Shown here piece by piece: positions 43,683 to 55,200 of a DNA stretch of 64,000 bases. Position 1 is the first letter of the stretch; each line of letters starts with the position of its first letter. The notes beneath the pieces were generated by a model. That model was given only the letters and a program-made list of their open reading frames with translations. It was not told the origin of the DNA and made no database searches. The translations under genes and the position numbers were made by a program. Source of the DNA: Pseudoscleropodium purum (lineage: Eukaryota; Streptophyta; Bryopsida; Hypnales; Brachytheciaceae); the NCBI GenBank assembly GCA_963969395.1, contig OZ017802.1:2172501-2236500 (forward strand), in the 5' to 3' direction.

Positions 43683-44520
43683 TATGGCAATTACAAATGG
43701 CATACTAATGGTAGTCGCAACTGCATATGACATTAGTTTTTTGTGCAAATTCAAGTGACTTTTAACAATATTTAACAATGGTAGGAGGGTGCCTTTGGGG
43801 TCCATACAAAAAATAAATTATTCACTATCATTGATGGCAAATTAACTCACGAAGAACATTTGCTCTAATGCCAATTCTCCTTCCTTGTAGAAACATGTTT
43901 GATATGTTGTATAATGCTAATGTATCTTCTTCAACATACTTTTTTTGTTGAATTTTTAACTTCTAACAACTATAGAATATTATGCCTCCTAATATTAAGA
44001 AGAGCCTTTTGTTTTGCCAAATAATATTATAGGAACAAACTAAAGTTGCAAAAAATACAAATATTCCCCTTCCAAAATAAATTTGTAATACAAAATACAT
44101 TTGTTATAATTCTTCTTAATTACATTGTATTCTCAATCAATAAACTCACCATTCTAAAATATTGACATCTATTTTTAGAAATATTTTTTGCTAGTCCTAA
44201 TCATTGGATATTGTACTATGAAAGCAATTGGAAATCACAAAAGAATGTTCTTTGAACATGTTTGCTTTAAACCAATGGATTAATCTTGTTTATAAGAGCC
44301 AAAATTGTGGTCAAATCTATGAATTGCTTACAAAGTTTTAAAGTGGTAGTGTACATGCTATTATATAGAGAGAAGACAACTTCAAACTTCTTCAAAGATA
44401 ACAATTATATACATTTAGTTGAATCATGATTACTAATAAGTCCAACTTAAGAGCATGGCTCAACAAGTTGCTACTACTACTAATAGTAGTACAAGGTAGT
44501 TTGTTCATAAACTGACCATT
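43683..44520. other. AT-rich intergenic DNA, no gene seen
   Basis: No recognisable frames or structured repeats. Confidence 0.5.
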
Positions 44521-44770
44521 TAAGAGTTGATTGCCTTTGGGGGGGAGCTAAAGTCCTTGAAACAATTTTTAGCAAATTTCCAAAGGAAAAAAAATGGAAA
44601 TGGCATCTAAATCAAGTTGTTTCATATTTTTTGGACCTTTTGTAGAATTGGTTACAAATTTTTGAAGTTGAAATGCATTGATCACTAAAAGTGACCACCT
44701 CCTGAAATGTACACTATTGGTACATTGAAAAAACAAAATGTACCTCTGTGTTATGATCACTTTTACAACA
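44521..44770 (-). mobile_element. MITE family A, reversed copy
   Basis: The reverse complement matches the family core: CAGAGGTACATTTTG, AATGTACC, TTTCAGGAGGTGGTCACTTTTAGTGATC, CTTCAAAAATTTGTAACCAATTC, AAAAAATATGAAACAACTTG (in fragments) and GGCAATCAACTC. Terminal repeats are unclear. Confidence 0.65.
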
Positions 44771-44826
44771 TGGGTGCATTTAGAGAAAACTACTATAGAC
44801 GAAGGGGTGCAAGTGTGCAAAGCATA

Positions 44827-45448
44827 TGGTAGTGTGCTCTAAAATTGACCCCTTTTTTCAAACCATCCTCTAGGTGGCTCAAAAATGGATACATGAAGGA
44901 TTATTGATTATGTTAGAGAAGAGAAAAAGTTGGTTCATTGTTTTCTAATGGATGGCTCATACTTTTTTAAAGGTTAGTTTAAGAGCCACGGGTGGTCCAT
45001 TTCTAATTAAGTGGATAGCTGTTCATTAATTTTTTTCAAAATGAAAATTGGCAAGCCAACTAGCTTCTTACATATGCTGAAAAATTTGAAATAATAATAA
45101 TTAACTCAAACTTCCATTCAAGTTTCAATGAAGGTCGCATTTAAGAACCTTCTCTATTACGTTTTGCATGCTTCAATGCTTGTTTTTGGTAAAGCCATAT
45201 CTTTTTTCAGACCATTTAAGAGTGGGTTTTGCAAGGGCTACAAGTCACAAATAGGGACCTATAGCAGAATTCTTTGAAAACTCATAACTAATTCATAATA
45301 GCTCCAAAAAATATGAAACCACTTGGGTTAGATTCCACATCAATTTCTCTTCAAGTGAAAAATAATGAAAAATATTTTCAAGCATCTGAAAACCATCAAA
45401 AAGGCCCAACAGCCCTTAAAGGGTCGCTTTTATAGCCATCTACCTTAT
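44827..45448 (+). mobile_element. MITE family A, diverged or expanded copy
   Basis: The left boundary GGTAGTGTGCTCTAAAA and right boundary CTTTTATAGCCATCTACCTT resemble the family ends. The core at 45270-45385 (ACTCATAACTAATTC, AAAAAATATGAAACCACTTG, GGGTTAGATTCCA) matches other copies. The left half is longer than in the 300 bp copies, so it may contain extra inserted DNA. Confidence 0.5.
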
Positions 45449-45450
45449 AT

Positions 45451-45620
45451 TGCACAATGCGTTTGAGTTATGTAAACCTGGTAGTTCCCATGGCCAATCA
45501 CAACTCCTACAGACTCTATAGGTGTGCAAAGCATACACTGCCCAATGCATTTGAATTATGTAGGCCTGCCAGTTCCCATGACCAATCACAACTCCTACAA
45601 ACTCTAGCGCACCTCCAGAA
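45451..45620. repeat. 88 bp tandem duplication
   Basis: CAATGCGTTTGAGTTATGTA at 45455 and CAATGCATTTGAATTATGTA at 45543, each followed by AGTTCCCATG(G/A)CCAATCAC and AACTCCTACA(G/A)ACTCTA. Confidence 0.85.
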
Positions 45621-46219
45621 GTCAGCCTCTTGGAGGCAGTCCCAGGTCCCTAACGGCTTCCTCTACCTTAGTTTCAGTGTCAGGAAAAGGCTGGCGAACT
45701 GCCTGGGCAGTAACGGAATACAATACATTGAACTCCAAGAATCGTCACACTGCTGAAGCTGTCATACAAAATGTGAAAGGGTTCGTCCACCACAGGAGAC
45801 AAACAGCGTGACTAAAAAGCGTGGCTGGTTTGAATTCCATTTGAAATTGCAGGTGAACATTTTGCCTCAACCACTCGAAGCTCCAGATGCTAGATAGAAA
45901 ACCTTCCCTGGTTACTCATTGCCGTCACGCTGAAGTCTTTTAATCAGGTCGACTACACTACATTAGAGAAGGCGATCTTTTTCATAGATTTGCGGTGATC
46001 TAAGAACACAATCTGAGAGAGGAGAGGAGAGCATAAAATTTGAGATTTGAAGTTTGAAATTTTCAGATAAGGATACCGCTCCCTCTAATGATACACCAGC
46101 CCACACTCAGGGCTGTACTAAATGAACTCATGCTTAGCCTAAAGTAATGAAAGAGACAAGGAAATGGAAAGAAATTTGCGTGCAGAATGGCAAAACTTGG
46201 GTGGTGCAGAGAATCTTGA

Positions 46220-49200
46220 TTAGTTGTCACTGAAAGTACACTGACGAATGGCGTCCTTCATGCTGTCCCGGTCAAGTACCGTTTGCACCAACACCTGCAA
46301 AAGAATCACCCAGTAAGTGAAGTGTCATTCGACCATTTAATGAGCTTTGAATCTCGTTGTGACCACTTGGTGAATGGCGACTTGTTGATTGAGTGTCTAT
46401 TCACCCAAAAGCTTCATGATAGTGGTCCCAAAGAGCACTCTCTAAGTTAACAGAAAGAAAGTTCATTTACTCTATGGCACGATATTTCGGTCACATTAAA
46501 TCGTGGATGCCACAAAATAGAATAAATAGTGTAGCTGGTGCCCACACTCAAAAGACGACTAACAAGGAATTAGAGTTTCCAACAAGGACTTTCCAAGAGT
46601 TTTCAGTTGTCTGACTGACACTACTTAATTGACATTGGCAGGATTAGCACTTTGAACCATTGGAATGGGCAAAAATTAATTTACTAACCCAAAATTGGGA
46701 GGATAACTCATGGTAATGAATGCAACTCTAGCGCCAGTTAGTTAGCAAGAAATACAATCATTTTGTTAACTGACACTACTTATGCAGTGTAGGCACAGCA
46801 CTAATTCCAGTTAGCTAAACCTGCCACTTGGTTGTTGTGGATGAGATCTATTTACCTAGCATGTGATTAGAGAGTCAGCAATCTTCCTAACCAAACCTTC
46901 ATTAAATTCCAGAAATAATTTCTTTGGAAAAAATCAAGAGTGGATACAAACCTCTTGAACTAGATTCCCAGATCTTGCAAGCAGTTTGAAGCCGTCGTCA
47001 AGATGATCTGATAAATACACTTGAAATGTGGGGGCTAATGCATTTCCTTGAAGTCGGCGTCCTATTTGCACACTATCGATGCCCTTGTAAGCTTCCAATC
47101 TACTGGTCAACCCAATCAACTCTGGCATCACAGTTGTCTGCAGCCAGCGCAAAATCAATCAATCGTCAAGATACAATAATACAAGACAAGGTCATGAGAC
47201 ACAAATCGACCAGTGGTAGTACAGAGTGGTAATATAGAGGCTCCTCCGTCCATTTATAAAAAACAAATGTCAATGGGATAAAATATACACTAGGCCCTAA
47301 ACAGGACAGCCAGGACAGCCAGGACAGTCGTATCACCAACCCTGCTTGCTTTGCTCCATAGGGTTTTTGATTTATGACGGTTCCTAAAGTACAAATCAGC
47401 CAATTGACCCAAAACTGCAAATGCTTGAAAATAATATAACTGGAACTAAAATCAGTGGACGAATAGGACTCATAAAACAAAGAGCATTGACGATGAAACC
47501 GAAATTTATGTACCTCATCGTCTTGGTCATCTATTGCAGTCCCTCGTAAATCGAGAGACTCAAGTGTCTCCCGCAATGGATCCATCTGTCAACCACATGC
47601 ATGTAATATTTTTTTTATCAAACTCATTCAATAGAAATGAACTTCAAGAAGGCAATACGGTACGTTATGGTCAAATTCGGACACCAGAGTGACGAATTAA
47701 TTGTTATTGAAGGTGGCACATAGGATTTAATAGCATCGAATTTTGGTAAACACTCTCAACCATTGGCAACATGCCATGTGGCACAGAAAATTTTAGGTAC
47801 TACTGGGTTGAACTAATTATGTACAAAACTGACCTCAAAGTAGGGTAGTAAAGAAGGGACACGGAAAATGTCAGAGCTGAAGAGATGCCTTACCTGCATT
47901 TGCTTCAGAGAAAGGCTAATACGCTGAAGGTATCGGTCAAGCCTGCAAACCTTCACCTCTACCTCCTGTCCAACCTTTAGTATTGTCGAAGGATCTGTGA
48001 CTCGATTCCATGATAGCTCTGAAATATGAATCAGGGCAGGGACTCCTTGTAGCTGTTTACATTACAGAATCATCAAGACCAACATGGGTATGCTGTTTAA
48101 ATATTGCCAGAAATGACGAAGTTTCATGGTAACCACATGTCTCAATTATGATAACACAATGACGTTCCTGGACTTCATGGCAACCTGAAGTGTATGTACC
48201 TCTACAAATGCACCGAAGTTGGTGACTTTCTTGACAGTGCACTTGACAGCATCTCCAACGTTCAAACTTGTCTGCCAGACCATATATGAATATCAGTACT
48301 AATAACATTGGAGTCTTTCAAGAATTTTCAGACTAAAGAAGCAGGGAGAACGATTATAAGGACTAAAGGAAACTATAATGCAATTCCTGGGAAGATCTCT
48401 AATCACCTACGTGTTCTTACTTGCAAAGTCCTTTTGTCATTATCTATTAAAAAACTGTTCACCTATTGGATAATTTCAAAGAAATGAATGGGAAGGTCTA
48501 TATTTGACCAACTTGCCATCTCCCCCATTGCACATCTCCTTGTGATTAAAGTCCAAAAATCACTGAAAAGCATAACTCTACCAAATAAACCTTGTTCAAT
48601 CTCTTTTCACGGTTACCATCAAGAAATACTCAGTTTCTAGTTCAATGAAAATCTGAGATAAAATAGAAATCTCACAACCATGAAACCCCAGCAGCCAAAG
48701 AGCATGACTAATGAGCAAAGAATACCGATACTAGATTTATCGCCATTAGTTGCTAGGTTTCTCTGCAATCTAAGGAAATATTTCGAGTCAAGTGTGCAAT
48801 CTATTAGTCCTTGCACGGAGAAGGATTTATTCACCACGTTATCAGTGGCTTGCAAAGCCAAACACGGTCCATTCATCAGCAATGCAAAGACAGAAACTAT
48901 TCAGGCAAGATGTGATCAGGATTGTACGTAAATCATGTTCCCATGGTCAGAAACGAAGGAACTCCTTCATAATATAATCATATAAATTAGCAAAAATTTT
49001 GAGAAGTAATAAATGAATTGAGAACTGACCATAAGCTTCGCCCTTTTTTGAGCAAGTTCCTGACCTTCACCTTCTGCCTCTTTTTCTGAAAACCGTAGCT
49101 GCTTCCGTTCGCGCTCTACTGCGACAACCACCACCTTTGCAGTCTGCATGCAAAGTAGATTGAGTTTCGGAAAGACAACATCCAGGTAAGTAGTTGACCA

Positions 49201-52200
49201 GTTGTGATTTTTCATATGACCATAGGTAATTCTAACACGTTAACAATTTACAGTAGTATCATTCAATCTTCATAAGAGTTAGATCTGCATGCGAAAAAAG
49301 GAGAGTGACATGGTTTTCAGTAAAATTAGACTGATTTCAAGAAGTTCTCATAAAGAATCTGACCACGGAGAGACAAGTTAAGAACCCTTGCCATAAATCT
49401 TAGGAAGCCTCACTATATTCACCTAGTTGCAAGATCTTTAAGTAAACATGTAAAACATTTAATCCAAATGAAATCAATGGAGGAGTCTCCCCATGATTGA
49501 CCTCCTGAACTATCTCCTCCATTGCACCTCTCTCTCTGTGATTGATGTCCAAAGCTTGCCGAAAAGTAGTGTTTTACTGAAAACATCAATAAAGGTGGTT
49601 TTGTGTCAATGAGAACAACCTTTCCAATAAGAGCCGATAGAAGCTCAGTGCGAAACTTTCCGTAGATATCCAACAATCTATTATATTCTTCATCAGCACC
49701 CCCAGTCCTTTCTGTCCCCTTGGTGCCTTCAGAATCTGGATCATCATTCTCGGATGCAACCGATGATTTCAACTTTCTATTAATTTTAAAACCGTTCTCT
49801 TGTGCCCATGCCGAAAAGGAAGGTGGCCTTCTCCTGCTGGATAGCTCATACGCAGCTAAAAAGCCTACAAGTGATCCAAAGTTTGCCTGTGCAAGACAGT
49901 CATGGAAAGAGAGACCAGGTGAGTACTCAAATCAAGCGTGGAACACTATCTGAACAAATTTTCTGCGTAAAATGGAGATGCTGTAAGCTCTATGCAGGTA
50001 TCAAAGGGATATTCCACAAAGCTGGCCTTCCATGTCCACACTCTATAGTGGAAACAGTATGTTGAATCGATCAATTGATTACTAATCTAAATACAGAAAA
50101 TACTGTGGGCGTCCAGTGGGATATTAATGTGATCCAATAAGATATGTCAAGGAGGTTGTAAGCTACTTTGCAGTTTCAAGGTGGTAAAATGTCCCATAAT
50201 AAATTCGAAAATATATATTACTGTGGCCTGTCGTAATTATTGTGGTCGACATCAAATGGCATATTTAGTACAGTGAGGCTCAGGCAATTCCGACAAAGGG
50301 GCATGTTGTACCAGCATGCCATTTGAAATGGCCCGGGTAAACACAACTTCCTCCACTGTCTTAGACTCCCGCAATGCTTCTGCGCGAGCCCAATCTTGGT
50401 CCTCTTCTTCCTGCAAAGTACAACAATGTTAGTCCATCGGGTGAATGTCGAGACTGTTCTTTCATGTCATTTCACGTCTAGCAGTTTCAGTTCACTATAC
50501 GCCCTGCCAATGTGCTCAAAAATCACTCACTAAATGAATCCCAGTAGACATGGCCACTAGTACAAAATCCACCCCCAGAGGTTAACAGAGGCACATTGAA
50601 ATTTTTAACGTAGCTAGTTTTCTAGAATAACTTGTGGGTGGGGTGGGGTGGGGTAGGGTGGGGTCGGGGGCTACTATGTAGATGTGATACTCAGCCGACC
50701 ATTTAACCCTGAAACGCTGAGGAGGACTCCAAGTGTCCGATTTTCAGAGAAAAAGAAGAACGAAGAATGCACCTATTCATCCAGGATTCTGATAATTATT
50801 ACCTGACTACCTTGGTGATAGGCCTCGTCCTTCCAGTCTTTAATTGATTACGTCCTTTCAAGTATTCTTTAGTATTTGACTACAGTCTTTCAAATTCAAT
50901 CTCAATTTCAATCAACAGTCATTTAAGTATTTATCAGAGGTAGTAAGTATGTGCTCTCATTGGTAATTAGCTAGAGAAGGTTAAAATAAGCTCACACCTT
51001 GGATGGTATCCTCTTATCAGACAGGAGTACGCCACCTTGTTGTAATACATTCGCTGTTGCAGCACTCCGAGGAGGCTTTGGACTCGGCACTACGGTACGA
51101 GAGGAAGCACGTTGTTGCCTGCTGACTTCTGCAGGGTCTGGCAAAATTTCAGGAGTTGGGGGTGGAACAGGCCGCTGTCGCAATCTACAAGAATGACATC
51201 CCACTGGCAGGTTATAGAACATTCAGGAAAGAAGGTTTCATGAAACAGTAAAATTATTTATATGTTACAATTGCCTTTTCCTCGACAAGGCATAAAGATT
51301 ACTCACATAAAGACTTTTAATTCTGGGAAGAGAAAAAATGTGATAGAAAACCTCTAATCAAGTGAACACAACTATTGCACATAAAGACGACCAGATCACT
51401 TTTTGCGGCAGTTAAACTTGCCAAATATATCCTGCATGTACAGCGCTCCATGAGTCTATATAAAACACGCGGCATCAAATCGCCTTAACCCCAAAGGACC
51501 AAGAAGCCCAATTTTGGTATGATGTATTTATTGGCAGTTTTGAGTAGGTCGTACAGGGACTCTCTTTTGTCCAATTTTTATTTGTTTTTTTGACAATAAC
51601 ATGCAATGTTTTTCTCTGATTCTTGTGATATAAAATTTTGCAACACCTGAATTAAAATTTTCAAAATATGATCAATTGACATGGTCATTCAGGGCTGATA
51701 TACTATTGGCAACTACAAACGTAGCAGATAGAAATTTGAAAATTGATGAATTACTAGCAAGATGTTTCACATTAAAACATATCAATATCCTCATACTAGA
51801 AAGTGATTAGGTAAATTCAACTTACTCAGCTTTCCGTCGCTCGAGCAACTGGTCAAACTCTTTCTCAGAGGGTGTTTGCGTTCCAAGGCTTGGTAGTGCA
51901 GCTTCACTCCGCTTGACGGCAGCTTTCACTTCGTCTGACCACCCTGCTAGCCTATCGTCTGCCGATCCTCCCGTGTCAGCAACTTTGGCTTTTATAGCCC
52001 CAGGAATAGCCTGGGGGAACCGCCTTGGTGGCCTGACAGGCGTAATACGACTTGCTTTCTTCATAAGCCGCAATATCGATTGCTCTGGATCAGATTGTTT
52101 CTCGTCTCCTTTTGCCAAATCCGTCGTTGGATTTTCATTGAAGTCAATGTCTGACTCGGCATCTGCAGATGTTTAAAAAACAAGAAGAGAAAATATACAG

Positions 52201-55200
52201 GGTGACAATCTGATTTGAGAAGGAAGGGCAGCATCTACAGAATCCAATGGCATCTTCAACTTTACAAGGGCCAGTTTATACTTCTCCAAACAAGCATCGA
52301 GTTCAAGCACAAAGTTAAGGCCAAGACAAAGCGATTTGGAACCCACAGGACAAGACGGCAAGACGTTACAAAATAAATAGGCTAAGTTAGGTCACGAGGT
52401 CTTCTCTGCGAGATCATTTAGTGAACTGATGATATTTGGAGAAGTTCACAAAATGATCAAACAGACAAGACCACGTACAAAAATTGTTATCATGTAAGTA
52501 GTTTATCACCCATTGTCCAGATTCTTTCTCCATGCCCATCCGAACAAAGAGTAAAGCCCTTCAGGATAACTCTCCAATCGCATAGTATAGATTTCTTTAT
52601 CCTCAAAGCTTGTCCAGACAATTGTCAAAAAACAACCTTAGTACAGACTTCACGTATAAGCACAATAAGCCCACCTGAATCAATTAGCTCTGCGTTCTCC
52701 TCTAACCTAGCCGCCTCCACTTCTGCTGCTGCTGCAGAGCTAAGTGAATCCTTCGGTAGGTCACTAGTTAACATGGAGAGGTCTTCGGTTGCAACTTCTC
52801 GAATTTCATCTTCTTGAAGTGGGGATTTGGCAGTCAGCACAGGCTTGCGGCCAGCTTTAAGTGTCTTCTTTGGTTTGCTAAGATTGTCCACGGTCGTTGG
52901 CATCGAGATCTCGATAGGAACATCCTGCTACATTATAAAAATGAGTGTCATTGACTACTTGCTCTTGTCCAACAAAACCTACCCCACAACGAACTATGCA
53001 AATTAAAAGTTGGATTGTTCATGTGCCTTTTTCAGGCGACAACAAGAAACCAGTAAACAATAACTTCTCAATAACAGGATTCTCAGTAAAACTAGACTTT
53101 TTCAGGAACCTTCAGACAAGATCAAATAGAGAAGTCTTCTTCATGATTCAAGGTGAAGTTTCCTTGTGGTCACAGCGATCATATGAAGGCTACCTACGTC
53201 TCAGAAGAAAGCATCCCCATGAGTCATGAAGAAGAGTCCTCTTTATGATAGTGTCTAAAAGTTTCTGAAAAAGTTTAATTTTGTTTAAACCCTGTTGAAA
53301 GCAGTTGCATCACACATGTCTTCAAGAGAAATGGGCTGAGATTGTGCTGACTACAGCATAAACCAAAAGAAATATCAAATTAATCCTGGTTTCCCATACA
53401 ACTACTAAGGACTTTAAGCGAGAGGTTGATATGAAAGTTGTCACCTGATCTTCTCCAGTTGAACCCGCAAGCTCCAGCAGTTTGGCGAACCGCTCCTCAG
53501 AAATATCTGAAGAGGGACTGGCTAGAACCGGACCTGGGCTGGCAGACAACCTTTTACTACTACGCTTCGGTTCAGATGGTTTGCCAGGAGATTTTGAATC
53601 TTCACCTGTCCTGGATTCCACATCATTACCTAAATCACCTGAAGATCCAGTCGTGTCTCCAGGCATCGGTCTTCTAAGCAAACTGTCGTCTAAAGATTCT
53701 ACTGATTTCTTCGATTTTCCTATCAACATTGGGGGAACACTGTCATTTTTGGGCCACGAAGGTTTAATAGAATCTGGAGAAGGAATTGCTGGTTTTTGGA
53801 CACGATCCATATAGTCACTTTCTACTTCTTTCTTTGATTTACCTAACAACATAGGAGGAACACTATCAATTTTAGGCCAAGAAGGTTTGTAGGAATCTGG
53901 AGACGAAATTGCTGGTTTCTGGACAAGATCCATATAGTCATCTTCTTCTGATCGTGGCTTGTTTGTTTGAGCAGCAAACCCGCCAGGTCCGAAGGTGACT
54001 AGAGGTACCGCTTTCTTTGCTTGGTTTGTCTTAGCAGAGCTCGCAGAGGGCGGCTGTCGTGGGGCCTGAACCAATGCCAAACGAAATTATGAAATCTAAA
54101 TACGCTCTTGACAACTGGGCTAATTGAAACTCTATGAAGATGGGGGCAAAACAATTATGTTAACCTGTAAGTTCCCCAAAGTTCAAAATTGACCACTTCA
54201 ATATCTAGAAGGATTGAAATAAATATCTTGATTTAGGAAGCTTCAAGGAAAGTAACACAAAGTGTCACTGAAAAGAAGAAACCCAATCTTGCACTTTTGA
54301 ACAGTAGAAATAAGTTACGGAAGTCATAATCATATATATATATTTGTTTCCAAAGTGGGCTTTCTACTTGTAGCTTGGGCACTTACGGTTTAATTAATCG
54401 GTCAAAACTAATCGCTTCCATATCCACAGGAGTCATTTAGGGAGCGTCGACGAAGTTATCAAAGTGAATTGGTAAAAGGATAAATCATGTCCTACATTTT
54501 TGAGCTGTCGAAATATGTTTTGGAACTTAGTATAATCGATTATTAGCTTCCAGAGTAGACTTTGTGTTTATTAGTTTAAGCACTTATAGAATAAAATAAA
54601 CACTAACTTGATCCACAAATAGCGATCCGAATCGGCATTGCGGGAGCAATGCACTCCATAAACGATCAGAATTGGCTTACAATGCCAGTACCATAAAATA
54701 AACTTTCATGTACAACGAGGGAATCAAGATACATGAGGAAAATGAAGAACCTGAGGTAATGGCTGTCCAGGTCGTGAGGGCGGCTTCACAAGGCCTGGGA
54801 GATCCTCTTCTGAAGCAACCTTCTGGGGCTTGTAAACTCCCTCCAGTGGCTGTGCATTCCGCCTGCCTTCCTTACTCAATAACCGGGCAAATTCGGCTTC
54901 CGAGAGCTCGCTTGACGAAGAACTCTTGAACTCCTTAATAGGTTTCTTCTCAATGTCTATATAGGATGCGTTCGGATTTGCCTTGCGACCAATGACCTGC
55001 AGTCAAAAAAAGCTACTTAAAAGGGTCGGTAATCGCATTCCAGCATCTCAAATTCTGATTTATTGTCCCTACTTCAATCGATAGTTTGAAATATGTAAAA
55101 ATTTATGGCACCCAAGGAAACGAGGCGTGTTAAAAGCAAAAAAAGCATGTTGGAGCCCAGCATTCCACAGAATGAATTTCTTATGTCTAGTCAAATTGTG

